Assembly (NCBI RefSeq): GCF_003049685.1
Contig: NZ_PYSY02000002.1
Coordinates: forward strand, 868,001 to 932,000
DNA: 64,000 nt
Origin: Brucella pituitosa
GTDB taxonomy: Bacteria; Pseudomonadota; Alphaproteobacteria; Rhizobiales; Rhizobiaceae
Direction: 5' to 3'
Of this stretch, positions 55,079 to 63,774 are shown in pieces. Within the stretch, counting starts at the first letter, position 1. Every line of letters starts with the position of its first letter. The position numbers and the translations under genes were made by a program. The notes beneath the pieces are model-generated. The model was not told the DNA's origin, made no database searches, and saw only the letters and a list, made by a program, of their open reading frames with translations.

Positions 55079-55141
55079 TTCGACAGTCGGCTGAGATGAC
55101 ATATTATTTTGCCGGAATTCCGGCATCCGAAGGAGCATGAA

Positions 55142-56650
55142 ATGGCTGAACCGGAAACCTGCGATCTGTTTGTGATTGGCGGCGGTATCAATGGTGCGGG
55201 CGTTGCTCGCGATGCGGCTGGGCGCGGCCTCAAGGTTGTGCTGGCGGAAAAAGACGATCTCGCGGAAGGCACCTCGTCGCGCTCCGGTAAACTTGTGCAT
55301 GGCGGCTTGCGTTACCTCGAATATTACGAATTCCGTCTTGTGCGCGAAGCTTTGATCGAGCGCGAAGTTCTGTTGAACGCCGCACCGCATATCATCTGGC
55401 CGATGCGTTTTGTTCTGCCACACAGCCCGCAGGATCGCCCGGCATGGCTCGTGCGTCTTGGCCTGTTCCTCTACGACCATCTCGGCGGTCGCAAGAAACT
55501 ACCCGGCACCCGCACGCTTGATCTGAAGCGCGACCCGGAAGGCACGCCGATTCTCGATCAATATACCAAGGGCTTCGAGTATTCCGATTGCTGGGTGGAT
55601 GACGCTCGCCTCGTCGTTCTGAATGCTGTTGGTGCCGCTGAAAAAGGCGCGACCATTCTGACCCGCACGCCGGTTACATCTGCGCGTCGCGAAAAAGGCG
55701 GCTGGATTGTTGAAACCAAAAACCGCGATACCGGCGAAGTGCGCAGCTTCCGCGCGCGTTGCATCGTCAATTGCGCAGGCCCATGGGTGACTGACGTTAT
55801 CACCAATGTCGCTGGATCAAACTCTTCACGCAATGTGCGTCTGGTCAAGGGCAGCCATATCATCGTGCCAAAGTTCTGGTCGGGTGCGAATGCCTATCTG
55901 GTTCAGAACCACGACAAGCGCGTGATCTTCATTAATCCCTATGAAGGCGATAAGGCGCTCATCGGCACCACCGATATCGCTTATGAAGGCCGCGCCGAAG
56001 ACGTCAGCGCGGATGAGAAAGAAATCGATTACCTGCTCACCGCAGTAAACCGCTATTTCAAAGAAAAGCTGCGTCGCGAAGACGTGCTGCACAGCTTCTC
56101 CGGCGTGCGTCCGCTGTTCGATGACGGCAAGGGCAACCCATCGGCTGTTACCCGCGACTATGTTTTCGATCTGGATGAGACCAGCGACGCCCCTCTCCTC
56201 AACGTGTTTGGCGGCAAGATCACCACATTCCGCGAGCTCGCAGAACGCGGTATGCATCGTCTCAAGCACATCTTCCCGAGTATGGGCGGAGACTGGACGC
56301 ATGATGCACCATTGCCGGGCGGCGAAATCGCCAATGCCGACTTTGAGACTTTTGCAAACAGCCTGCGTGACAGCTACCCATGGATGCCACGCAAACTGGC
56401 TCTGCATTATGGTCGTCTCTATGGTGCGCGGACCAAAGACGTAGTTGCAGGTGCATCTGATCTTAACGGTCTTGGACAGCATTTCGGCGGCAATCTCTAT
56501 GAGGCTGAAGTCCGCTATCTCGTGTCGAAAGAATGGGCGAAGACGGCAAATGATATCCTCTATCGCCGCACCAAGCACTATCTGCACCTGACCGAAGCCG
56601 AACGGGCCGCATTCATTGCATGGTTCGACAACGCTAAAGTTTCTGCTTGA
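55142..56650 (+). CDS. eryB: Erythritol phosphate dehydrogenase
   Basis: EryB oxidises the EryA product to L-3-tetrulose 4-phosphate (an erythrulose 1-phosphate). The 502-residue flavoprotein is of the GlpD family: LFVIGGGINGAGVARDAAGRG at the start, then EGTSSRSGKLVHGGLRYLEYYEF, KALIGTTDIAYEGRAEDV and a shorter C-terminal domain than GlpD. It is likely membrane-associated and quinone-linked. ATG 55142 has AAGGAG upstream; the frame is open a little earlier. It ends 7 bases before eryC. Confidence 0.9.
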   Translation: MAEPETCDLFVIGGGINGAGVARDAAGRGLKVVLAEKDDLAEGTSSRSGKLVHGGLRYLEYYEFRLVREALIEREVLLNAAPHIIWPMRFVLPHSPQDRPAWLVRLGLFLYDHLGGRKKLPGTRTLDLKRDPEGTPILDQYTKGFEYSDCWVDDARLVVLNAVGAAEKGATILTRTPVTSARREKGGWIVETKNRDTGEVRSFRARCIVNCAGPWVTDVITNVAGSNSSRNVRLVKGSHIIVPKFWSGANAYLVQNHDKRVIFINPYEGDKALIGTTDIAYEGRAEDVSADEKEIDYLLTAVNRYFKEKLRREDVLHSFSGVRPLFDDGKGNPSAVTRDYVFDLDETSDAPLLNVFGGKITTFRELAERGMHRLKHIFPSMGGDWTHDAPLPGGEIANADFETFANSLRDSYPWMPRKLALHYGRLYGARTKDVVAGASDLNGLGQHFGGNLYEAEVRYLVSKEWAKTANDILYRRTKHYLHLTEAERAAFIAWFDNAKVSA

Positions 56651-56657
56651 GGTTATC

Positions 56658-57590
56658 ATGGCCCTTACGCTTTCGCTGAACACCAATCCGCTTGTGAACC
56701 GCTTTGCAGAGCCGGATGATCTGATCGAGACCGTTGCGCGCGACCTGCGCCTGCGCGATCTGCAGCTCACGCACGAGTTCATCAATCCGAGCTGGCAGGC
56801 TTCCACCATTCGTCGCCTGACGCGCGATATGGACAAGGCTTTGCAGCGTACAGGCGTCCGCGTGACCTCTGGCATGACTGGCCCTTATGGTCGTCTCAAC
56901 CATTTCGGCCACCCGGATGCGGAAGTGCGCCGCTATTACATCGACTGGTTCAAGACATTTGCCGATATAATCGGCGATCTCGGCGGCAAGTCGGTCGGCA
57001 CACAGTTTGCGATTTTCACCTATAAGGATTTTGACAATCCTGAACGCCGCGAAGATCTTATCAAGATCGCTATCGACTGCTGGGCAGAAGTTGCCGAACA
57101 TGCGAGCGGCGCAGGTCTGGAATATGTCTTCTGGGAACCAATGAGCATTGGCCGCGAATTTGGCGACACAATTGCTGAGAGCATCAAGCTTCAGGATCGC
57201 CTCACGGCTGCCAATATGGCAATCCCCATGTGGATGATGGCCGACATCGACCATGGCGATGTGACCTCGTCGAACCCGGACGATTTCGATCCGTATGCAT
57301 GGGCGCGTGCCGTGCCGAAGGTCTCACCGATCATCCACATTAAGCAGAGCCTTATGGATAAGGGTGGTCATCGTCCTTTCACGGCAGCCTTCAATGCAAA
57401 AGGCCGTATTCAGCCCGAGCCGCTGCTCAAGGCGTTCGCCGAAGGCGGTGCTGTGGACAATGAAATCTGCCTTGAGCTGTCGTTCAAGGAACGCGAGCCA
57501 AACGACCGTGAAGTTATTCCGCAAATTGCGGAAAGTGTGGCCTTCTGGGCACCGCACATTGACACGGGTGCACGCGACTTGAAAATATAA
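56658..57590 (+). CDS. eryC: Tetrulose phosphate racemase/epimerase
   Basis: EryC belongs to the xylose-isomerase-like TIM-barrel superfamily, not to the dehydrogenases it was first named for. In Brucella it epimerises the EryB product (tetrulose-4-phosphate racemase, EC class 5.1.3). The 310 residues hold candidate metal ligands in YVFWEPMSIGRE (Glu), MMADIDHGDV (Asp/His), PIIHIKQS (His) and ICLELSFKE (Glu). ATG 56658 lies 7 bases after the eryB stop; the frame is open 14 codons upstream inside eryB. Confidence 0.88.
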   Translation: MALTLSLNTNPLVNRFAEPDDLIETVARDLRLRDLQLTHEFINPSWQASTIRRLTRDMDKALQRTGVRVTSGMTGPYGRLNHFGHPDAEVRRYYIDWFKTFADIIGDLGGKSVGTQFAIFTYKDFDNPERREDLIKIAIDCWAEVAEHASGAGLEYVFWEPMSIGREFGDTIAESIKLQDRLTAANMAIPMWMMADIDHGDVTSSNPDDFDPYAWARAVPKVSPIIHIKQSLMDKGGHRPFTAAFNAKGRIQPEPLLKAFAEGGAVDNEICLELSFKEREPNDREVIPQIAESVAFWAPHIDTGARDLKI

Positions 57591-57632
57591 CCTCAAGAAA
57601 AGAATAAAGAATCGGGAGCAGGCAGCGCGAAA

Positions 57633-58568
57633 ATGGCAGATTCAGACGATTCCTTAGCCCTTCGTGCAGCCTGGCTCCATTTCATTGCTGGTATGACCCA
57701 GTCAGCGGTTGCAAAACGGCTCGGAATACCTTCCGTGAAAGCCCACCGCCTCATTGCCAAGGCGGTCGCAGACGGTGCGGTTAAGGTAACAATCGACGGT
57801 GATATCACCGAATGCATCAACCTCGAAAACCAGCTCGCCGAACAATATAATCTCGAATATTGCGAGGTAGCACCTGATCTCGGCGAAGAAGCCTTACCGC
57901 TCCTATCCCTAGGTAATGCTGGTGCAGAATTTCTGCGCCGCGAAATCGAGCATGGCGATCATGAAGTGATCGGCCTTGGCCATGGCCGCACGCTTTCAGC
58001 AGCCGTCAATCACATGCCGCGCGTGGCGGCCAAGGATTTGCAGTTTGTATCGCTGCTCGGTGGTCTGACACGAAATTTCGCTGCCAACCCACATGATGTG
58101 ATGCATCGCATTGCCGAGAAGACAGGCAGGCCCGCTTATGTGATGCCGGTGCCTTTCTTTGCCAACACGGCTGAAGATCGCGAAGTGCTGCTGGCGCAAA
58201 AGGGTGTCACCAGCGTCTTTGAAATGGGGTGCCGCGCGGAGCTGAAAATCGTCGGTATCGGCACAGTCGACGCACACGCGCAGCTCGTCACATCCGGTGT
58301 GATCGACCTCTCCGAAATGGAAGAGATCGCGGTGCGCGGTGCCGTCGGTGAAATGCTTGGGCATTTCTTCGATATCAACGGCACGCGGCTTGAAACTGGC
58401 CTGACGGCTCGCACCATCGCGGCATCGGTGGAAAATGCCGATATGAGCCGTATCATCGGACTTGCGGGCGGTCTTTCCAAAGCCGACGCTATCCGCGCAG
58501 TCCTCAAAAGCGGTCGCCTTTACGGGCTGATCACCGATGAACGCACCGCAAAGGCGCTATTGCAGTAA
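57633..58568 (+). CDS. eryD: SorC-family repressor of the erythritol operon
   Basis: This 311-residue regulator has an N-terminal helix-turn-helix (MTQSAVAKRLGIPSVKAHRLIAKA, residues 20-43) and a SorC-type sugar-binding domain (LGNAGAEFLRREIEHGDHEVIGLGHGRTLSAAV onward, related to GlcNAc-6-P-deaminase folds). In Brucella EryD represses the ery operon and erythritol relieves it. Autoregulation follows from its place as last gene of eryABCD. A 14-bp perfect inverted repeat lies just downstream, ahead of eryR. Confidence 0.88.
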   Translation: MADSDDSLALRAAWLHFIAGMTQSAVAKRLGIPSVKAHRLIAKAVADGAVKVTIDGDITECINLENQLAEQYNLEYCEVAPDLGEEALPLLSLGNAGAEFLRREIEHGDHEVIGLGHGRTLSAAVNHMPRVAAKDLQFVSLLGGLTRNFAANPHDVMHRIAEKTGRPAYVMPVPFFANTAEDREVLLAQKGVTSVFEMGCRAELKIVGIGTVDAHAQLVTSGVIDLSEMEEIAVRGAVGEMLGHFFDINGTRLETGLTARTIAASVENADMSRIIGLAGGLSKADAIRAVLKSGRLYGLITDERTAKALLQ

Positions 58569-58591
58569 AAACAGCATCGATCAACAAAATA

Positions 58592-58635
58592 TCACAAAAT
58601 CACATTTTATATGGATTGTTTTGTGATTTTGTGAT
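58592..58635. promoter_or_regulatory. Long inverted repeat upstream of eryR
   Basis: ATCACAAAATCACA (58592-58605) and TGTGATTTTGTGAT (58622-58635) are exact reverse complements, 16 bases apart. Each arm contains two TCACA units, giving four half-sites with arm centres 30 bases apart, about three helical turns. It is a strong candidate operator for EryR, EryD or both. Confidence 0.65.
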
Positions 58636-58680
58636 TTAAGTTTGTGCAATAAACAAACATGCTCTGGGATCGGAAATTCC

Positions 58681-59442
58681 GTGAAACGCGACGAACGAAG
58701 ACAGGCGATCATCAATCTGCTGATTGAAAATCATGCGGTCGATCTCGATGATCTTTCCGAGCGTTTTGCAGTTTCCAAGATGACCATCCATCGCGATCTG
58801 GATTCGCTTGAAGAATCCGGTGTGCTGCGCAAAGTGCGTGGTGGCGCGACTATGGATGCGGGTTCTCAGTTTGAAAGCGATTTCCGTTTTCGTGTCCAAC
58901 AAGACAATGAAGCCAAGATCGAGATGGGCCGCGCAGCTCTCGAGCTCATTGAGCCCGGCATGACCGTGATGATCAATGACGGCTCCACCGCTGCGGTTCT
59001 CGGCAGCATGCTGGTTGAAAAGCGTCCGCTGACGGTGATCACCAACAATGCGGTTATCATCGAAAATCTCAAGGGCGAAGGCGGCATCAACCTGATCGCG
59101 CTCGGCGGCGTATTCTCGGCAAAGTTCAATGCGTTCTTTGGCTTGCTGACCGAGGAGGCCCTATCAAAACTCAGCGCAGATATTGCCTTCATTTCCGCGC
59201 CTGCGGTCAATGGACGTCTCGTCTATCACATGGATGAAAACGTCGTCCGTACCAAGCGCGCCATGACCGCGTCGGCAACCCGCACATGCCTTTTGGTCAA
59301 CCACCAGCGTTTCCGCCGCACGGCCTTGCATGTAATGGCCGACCTTGGCGACTTTGATGCCATCATCACGGATAAATCACCGGGTGATTCACTTGTGGCC
59401 GAACTTGAGCCGGCAGGCATCAAACTGACAATTGCAGAATAG
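58681..59442 (+). CDS. eryR: DeoR-family regulator
   Basis: This 253-residue DeoR protein has its helix-turn-helix at residues 2-45 (RRQAIINLLIENHAVDLDDL, FAVSKMTIHRDLDSLEESG) and the sensing domain with MTVMINDGSTAAVLGSML, AVIIENLKGEGGINLIALGG and VRTKRAMTASATRTCLLVNHQRF. It precedes eryH and eryI and is known with them in rhizobia. GTG 58681 is preferred; a TTG at 58642 would add 13 residues with no family likeness. The long inverted repeat upstream fits autoregulation. Confidence 0.85.
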   Translation: MKRDERRQAIINLLIENHAVDLDDLSERFAVSKMTIHRDLDSLEESGVLRKVRGGATMDAGSQFESDFRFRVQQDNEAKIEMGRAALELIEPGMTVMINDGSTAAVLGSMLVEKRPLTVITNNAVIIENLKGEGGINLIALGGVFSAKFNAFFGLLTEEALSKLSADIAFISAPAVNGRLVYHMDENVVRTKRAMTASATRTCLLVNHQRFRRTALHVMADLGDFDAIITDKSPGDSLVAELEPAGIKLTIAE

Positions 59443-59486
59443 GTTCTGCGCAATCGCATTTACATAACAAGAGAGAACATTCGAGC

Positions 59487-60257
59487 ATGTCGAAATTCTG
59501 GGTAGGTACGAGCTGGAAAATGAACAAGACGCTTGCGGAAGCACGCGTTTTCGCGAACGCACTGAAGGACGCCGATGCTGACCGTTCGGCAGACATTCAG
59601 CGCTTTGTCATTCCACCCTTTACCTATGTTCGTGAAGTCAAAGATATTCTGGCAGATACGTCCGTGAAGGTCGGCGCGCAGAACATGCACTGGGCTGATC
59701 AGGGTGCATGGACCGGCGAAATTTCGCCACTGATGCTCAAAGATTGCAATCTCGATATCGTTGAACTCGGCCATTCCGAGCGTCGCGAACATTTTGGTGA
59801 AACCAATGAAACCGTTGGTCTCAAGGTTGAAGCAGCCGTTCGCAACGGCCTGATCCCGCTTATCTGCATTGGCGAAACGCTGGAAGACCGCGAAAGCGGA
59901 CGCGCAGCAGAAGTGCTGGCAGAAGAAGTCCGTGGTGCACTTTCCAAGCTTTCTGACGAGCAGAAAAAGGCCGAAATCCTGTTTGCCTATGAGCCGGTAT
60001 GGGCAATTGGTGAAAACGGTATTCCAGCCTCGGCAGATTATGCCGATGACCGTCAGGCCGAAATTATTGCTGTTGCCGAAGGCATTCTTGGCCGTCGCGT
60101 GCCTTGCCTCTATGGCGGCTCGGTCAATCCCGGCAACTGTGAAGAACTCATTGCCTGCCCGCATATCGATGGCCTGTTTATCGGTCGTTCGGCATGGAAC
60201 GTGGAAGGCTATCTCGACATTCTGGCCAAATGCGCCAAGAAAATTCAGGCTAATTAA
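59487..60257 (+). CDS. eryH: Tetrulose phosphate isomerase (TpiA2)
   Basis: EryH is a triose-phosphate-isomerase homologue of 256 residues that isomerises a 3-tetrulose 4-phosphate (L-erythrulose 1-phosphate in current enzyme naming) to D-erythrulose 4-phosphate. The TIM active-site residues are kept: Lys in WVGTSWKMNKTL, His in LDIVELGHSERREHFGE and Glu in ILFAYEPVWAIGE; the phosphate loop is LYGGSVNPGN. It probably also serves the apiose pathway, whose product is L-erythrulose 1-phosphate. eryI follows 12 bases later. It should not be taken as the main glycolytic TpiA. Confidence 0.9.
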   Translation: MSKFWVGTSWKMNKTLAEARVFANALKDADADRSADIQRFVIPPFTYVREVKDILADTSVKVGAQNMHWADQGAWTGEISPLMLKDCNLDIVELGHSERREHFGETNETVGLKVEAAVRNGLIPLICIGETLEDRESGRAAEVLAEEVRGALSKLSDEQKKAEILFAYEPVWAIGENGIPASADYADDRQAEIIAVAEGILGRRVPCLYGGSVNPGNCEELIACPHIDGLFIGRSAWNVEGYLDILAKCAKKIQAN

Positions 60258-60269
60258 AGGAGTTACCCC

Positions 60270-60725
60270 ATGAAAGTAGCAGTAGCAGGCGACAGCGCCG
60301 GTGAAGGTCTGGCCAAGGTTCTTGCAGATTATCTGAAGGATCGTTTTGAAGTGTCCGAAATCTCCCGCACGGACGCTGGCGCAGATACATTCTACGCAAA
60401 CCTCTCGGACCGTGTTGCATCCGCCGTTCTCGACGGCACCTATGACCGCGCCATTCTGGTTTGCGGCACTGGCATCGGCGTGTGCATTGCCGCCAACAAG
60501 ATTCCGGGTATCCGCGCAGCACTGACGCACGACACCTATTCGGCAGAACGTGCAGCACTCTCCAACAACGCGCAGATCATCACCATGGGCGCACGCGTCA
60601 TCGGTTCGGAAGTTGCAAAGACCATTGCTGATGCGTTCCTCGCACAGACGTTTGACGAAAATGGCCGTTCGGCTGGCAATGTCGACGCGATCAACGAAGT
60701 CGACGCCAAGTACAACAAGTGCTGA
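60270..60725 (+). CDS. eryI: D-erythrulose 4-phosphate isomerase (RpiB)
   Basis: This 151-residue RpiB/LacAB-family isomerase converts D-erythrulose 4-phosphate to D-erythrose 4-phosphate, which enters the pentose phosphate pathway. Motifs are [20 protein letters not shown] (phosphate site), [25 protein letters not shown] with the catalytic Cys, and [15 protein letters not shown]. It ends the eryR-eryH-eryI transcript, behind which stand a repeat hairpin and a strong terminator. Confidence 0.9.
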   Translation: MKVAVAGDSAGEGLAKVLADYLKDRFEVSEISRTDAGADTFYANLSDRVASAVLDGTYDRAILVCGTGIGVCIAANKIPGIRAALTHDTYSAERAALSNNAQIITMGARVIGSEVAKTIADAFLAQTFDENGRSAGNVDAINEVDAKYNKC

Positions 60726-60741
60726 TTGTCTAAGCAGAGCC

Positions 60742-60765
60742 CCAAAAAGTTGACAGACTTTTTGG
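60742..60765. repeat. Short palindromic repeat after eryI
   Basis: CCAAAAAGT and ACTTTTTGG form a 9-bp hairpin around TGACAG within GCAGAGCCCCAAAAAGTTGA to GGCGATGCTCC, the look of a second mosaic repeat type in this genome group. Confidence 0.45.
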
Positions 60766-60790
60766 ACAAGGCGATGCTCCAAAAACACAA

Positions 60791-60820
60791 AAAGCGGCGG
60801 GTTTTCCCGCCGCTTTTTTT
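60791..60820. terminator. Bidirectional terminator between eryI and aldolase genes
   Basis: AAAGCGGCGGG and CCCGCCGCTTT (11 bp) surround a TTTT loop, with T tract on the plus side and A tract on the other, extended by ACACAA/TTGTGT. It should terminate both converging transcripts. Confidence 0.92.
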
Positions 60821-60839
60821 GTGTTGAAGCTAGACTATT

Positions 60840-61904
60840 TTAGCTGAACTTCGGATCCAGCGAACCATCGCGATAACGCTTTGCCATATCCGACAGCGGG
60901 ATCGGACGGATCGTCGAAGCATGGCCAGCAGTACCGAACTGCTCGAAACGATCCTTGCAAAGCTTGGTCATCGCAGCCATTGCAGGCTTGAGATATTTGC
61001 GCGGATCGAACTCGCTTGGATCTTCCTGCAACACGCGGCGGATCTGACCCGTCAGCGCCATACGGTTATCGGTATCGATGTTGATCTTGCGCACGCCATG
61101 CTTGATGCCGCGCTGGATTTCTTCAACAGGCACACCCCAGGTTGGCTTCATCTTGCCGCCATACTTGTTGATGATTTCCTGCAAATCTTCCGGCACCGAA
61201 GACGACCCATGCATGACAAGATGCGTGTTTGGCAGCTTGCGATGGATTTCTTCGATCACATTCATCGCCAGCACTGAACCATCAGGCTTGCGGCTGAATT
61301 TGTAAGCGCCATGCGATGTGCCCATGGCGATTGCCAGCGCATCGACCTTGGTTTCGCGAACGAATTTCACGGCTTCATCCGGGTCTGTCAGAAGCTGGTC
61401 ATGCGAGAGCTGACCTTCCGCACCATGACCGTCTTCCGCCTCACCCATACCGGTTTCGAGCGAACCGAGAACACCAAGCTCACCTTCAACAGAAATGCCG
61501 CCAAGATGAGACATTTCACTGACCTGACGGGTAACCGAGACGTTATAATCCCAGTCAGCAGGGGTTTTTCCGTCAGCCTTGAGCGAACCGTCCATCATGA
61601 CAGACGTAAAGCCTGCCTGAATTGCGGTCATGCAAGTGGCAGCTTCATTGCCGTGATCAAGATGCACGCAAACAGGAATATGCGGATAGATTTCGGTGAC
61701 CGCATCCATCATATGGCGCAGCATGATATCGTTCGCATAGGAACGCGCACCGCGCGAAGCCTGCAGGATCACCGGCGCGTTGGTCGCATCAGCCGCTTCC
61801 ATAATGGCGAGCGCCTGTTCCATATTGTTGATGTTGAATGCCGGAACGCCATAGCTGTGTTCAGCAGCGTGGTCGAGCAATTGCCGCAGCGTAATACGCG
61901 CCAT
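60840..61904 (-). CDS. fba: Class II fructose-bisphosphate aldolase
   Basis: This zinc-dependent aldolase of 354 residues cleaves or forms fructose 1,6-bisphosphate. Zinc ligands and active-site loops are visible: [14 protein letters not shown] (His and Asp), [29 protein letters not shown] (Glu), [13 protein letters not shown] (His) and [13 protein letters not shown] (His). It sits beside fructose-bisphosphatase on the minus strand, separated by a mosaic repeat, as part of gluconeogenesis or the Calvin-type gene family (CbbA-like). It is convergent with eryI. Confidence 0.93.
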   Translation of the reverse strand: MARITLRQLLDHAAEHSYGVPAFNINNMEQALAIMEAADATNAPVILQASRGARSYANDIMLRHMMDAVTEIYPHIPVCVHLDHGNEAATCMTAIQAGFTSVMMDGSLKADGKTPADWDYNVSVTRQVSEMSHLGGISVEGELGVLGSLETGMGEAEDGHGAEGQLSHDQLLTDPDEAVKFVRETKVDALAIAMGTSHGAYKFSRKPDGSVLAMNVIEEIHRKLPNTHLVMHGSSSVPEDLQEIINKYGGKMKPTWGVPVEEIQRGIKHGVRKINIDTDNRMALTGQIRRVLQEDPSEFDPRKYLKPAMAAMTKLCKDRFEQFGTAGHASTIRPIPLSDMAKRYRDGSLDPKFS

Positions 61905-61921
61905 CTGAGTTTCCTTCTAAT

Positions 61922-61980
61922 TAGAGCGCATCCCGAAAAGTGCGAAGCGGTTTTCGGAACAAGATGCGCGTAAAAACGAT
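61922..61980. repeat. RIME-like mosaic repeat
   Basis: TAGAGCGCATCCCGAAAAGT, then GCGAAGCGGTTTTCGGAACAAGATGCGCG and TAAAAACGATC. It is a near-perfect copy of the family seen at 29277, 31795 and 44021 and fills the fbp-fba gap. Confidence 0.8.
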
Positions 61981-61981
61981 C

Positions 61982-62006
61982 AGCTAGAGCATTAAATGCT
62001 CTAGCT
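61982..62006 (-). terminator. Hairpin overlapping the fructose-bisphosphatase stop
   Basis: AGCTAGAGCAT and ATGCTCTAGCT form a perfect 11-bp stem with a 3-base loop; on the minus strand GATCGTTTTTACG follows. It includes the TAG stop and likely ends or attenuates the fbp transcript before fba. Confidence 0.7.
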
Positions 62007-63032
62007 TTGCGAACGCGCGTAATACTCACCGAGAACATCGACCTCTTCCGCGACGCCAAACACCAGCGCGCTGCGCTCGTGATAGGTTTCGGGGACGATA
62101 TCGAGGATCGGCGTAGAACCGTTGGTTGCCTTGCCGCCAGCCTGCTGGCTGAGGAACGCAATCGGATTGGCTTCATAAACAAGGCGCAGACGGCCCTTTT
62201 CGTAGCCCGGACGTGCATCGTCCACGTAGAAGAAGATACCGCCGCGCTGCATGATGCGATGCATGTCGCCGACAGCCGCACCCAACCAGCGCATATTGAA
62301 ATTGCGTCCGCGCGGGCCGTCTTTGCCGTTGTAGCAATCATCGACATAGGCCTTCATGCCAGCCGAAAGATGACGATAAACGGATGCGTTATAGGCGAGA
62401 TCGGATGTACGCTCAGGCAGCATAACGTTCTTGCGGGTGATCTGGAAAATGCCGTTCACCGGATCAAGCGTTGCAAAAAGTACGCCTTCGCCGACCGAGA
62501 AGGCGAGATCGATCGAGTTGCCGAACGACACATAGCCTGCTGCCAGCTGGCGATTGCCGGGCTGAAGGAATGGCTCTGCCGTATCCGCCGGGAAAATCGA
62601 GAAAATGGTGCCAAGCGGCGCGCCGAGGCCCACATTGCCGGAACCATCGAGCGGGTCGATTGCAACGGCAACCAGACCATCAGCCTTACCCGGAACCGGG
62701 AGGTCGGCCTCCTCGGAGAGAACCGATGCAGCACCTGCCGCGATCAGCAATTCAACGAAGAGATTGTGCGAACCAACATCAATGCTCTTCTGCTGATCCT
62801 GATCACTATTGACGCCTACGAGCTTGCCCGGATCGCCAGGAAGCGAACCGCGCGCGATGCGACCGGCAAGACGACCTGAACCTGCGAGAATGGCCTTAAT
62901 TACGTTGCTCGTTGCAAGACGCAAGCCATCCTGACCTGCCCAGGCATCAAGATAATCGCCAGCCGCCTGCGTATCTACACGGTCACTATCGCCAGCCAGA
63001 ACCAGCGGTGCAAAATTTCCTGCCATCGTCAT
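62001..63032 (-). CDS. fbp: Class I fructose-1,6-bisphosphatase
   Basis: This gluconeogenic phosphatase of 343 residues shows class I motifs: SILSEEAD-like SVLSEEADLPV and VAIDPLDGSGNVGLGAPLGTIFSIF (metal-binding Asp-Pro-Leu-Asp-Gly), then GYEKGRLRLVYEANPIAFL near the C-terminus. ATG 63032 (MTMAGNF) is chosen because Brucella proteins begin MTLVGNF and GGAGCAGGG lies upstream; the longer frame to 63152 is not supported. In Brucella erythritol growth does not need this enzyme, since the ery route yields erythrose 4-phosphate directly, so its location beside ery is not proof of a direct role. Confidence 0.9.
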   Translation of the reverse strand: MTMAGNFAPLVLAGDSDRVDTQAAGDYLDAWAGQDGLRLATSNVIKAILAGSGRLAGRIARGSLPGDPGKLVGVNSDQDQQKSIDVGSHNLFVELLIAAGAASVLSEEADLPVPGKADGLVAVAIDPLDGSGNVGLGAPLGTIFSIFPADTAEPFLQPGNRQLAAGYVSFGNSIDLAFSVGEGVLFATLDPVNGIFQITRKNVMLPERTSDLAYNASVYRHLSAGMKAYVDDCYNGKDGPRGRNFNMRWLGAAVGDMHRIMQRGGIFFYVDDARPGYEKGRLRLVYEANPIAFLSQQAGGKATNGSTPILDIVPETYHERSALVFGVAEEVDVLGEYYARSQS

Positions 63033-63391
63033 TCGCCCTGCTCCCGAAGAAGAGACAGTTGCAGCACGTTGGAAGTGGGGGAAACGGAATTCATTTACTG
63101 GCAATCTCCATGCAGATGTCTTCAAGACACGCCCGATAGCGGGCCGAGACACGGAGGACGTAACACCGTTCTGATATCATCACAATAATGTGGATAACAT
63201 TATAACGATTTAAATGTGATAATATGTTTTAAAATGATGTTAATTACGGATAAGCTACGTCATCTCCGCACTCGATAAGCATGCGGAAGACCTGAAAGCG
63301 AGTCGATGACCCGCTCTATTTCAAATATTGAAGCGAATTTTGGTGTTTCAACGCAAATGTGCGGTAGCAACCTAAATGGCCTACTGCCGGA

Positions 63392-63586
63392 TCAACCCTG
63401 CTTTTTCTTGTCGGGATCAAAAGTCACAAAGAAACGAAAAGCCGACCAAAGGCCAAGTGCGCCAAAAAGCATGGCCCAGCCGACACTGCCCATCCAAATC
63501 TCGAATGCGGTCCAGGCAAAACAGCTCCCTGAGATTAATACCCGAGTCCATAAAGGTCGAAATCGCGGGTCATCAAACTCAAACAT
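63392..63586 (-). CDS. Small two-helix membrane protein, DUF3329-like
   Basis: The 64 residues start MFEFDDPRFRPLWTRVLISG and contain two hydrophobic helices (about 15-33 and 34-53), ending in a charged FDPDKKKQG tail. The pattern matches small inner-membrane proteins common in Rhizobiales (DUF3329 type) of unknown function. It is a lone gene between fbp and the frcA-like gene. The plus-strand frame covering it looks like its shadow. Confidence 0.55.
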   Translation of the reverse strand: MFEFDDPRFRPLWTRVLISGSCFAWTAFEIWMGSVGWAMLFGALGLWSAFRFFVTFDPDKKKQG

Positions 63587-63774
63587 TGGCCAACCTTGTT
63601 ATGGTTTCACGTCTCCGGAACATCGCTCCGGAGAATATGCGCCATGTTTAACCAGTTTCCGGGCATCTCGTAAGTGCTACATGTTCAATTCGACCGGTAT
63701 TTTGTGATATCCGTCTCTGCACCCAGATCAGAAAGACACAGCCGCGGCCCGGCACGAAGCTCAGCAGACAATGA

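Noticed and set aside
59460-60788. 442-codon open frame on the minus strand across eryH and eryI
   Set aside because: It mirrors the codon pattern of two well-supported plus-strand genes, has no domain I can recognise and no ribosome site.
62001-63152. Class II (GlpX) fructose-bisphosphatase with start at 63152
   Set aside because: The DPLDGSGN motif is class I, and the N-terminal extension has no family likeness or ribosome site.
63306-63707. 133-codon plus-strand frame near the right end
   Set aside because: It overlaps the small membrane protein gene on the other strand and shows no domain; composition is typical of an antisense frame.
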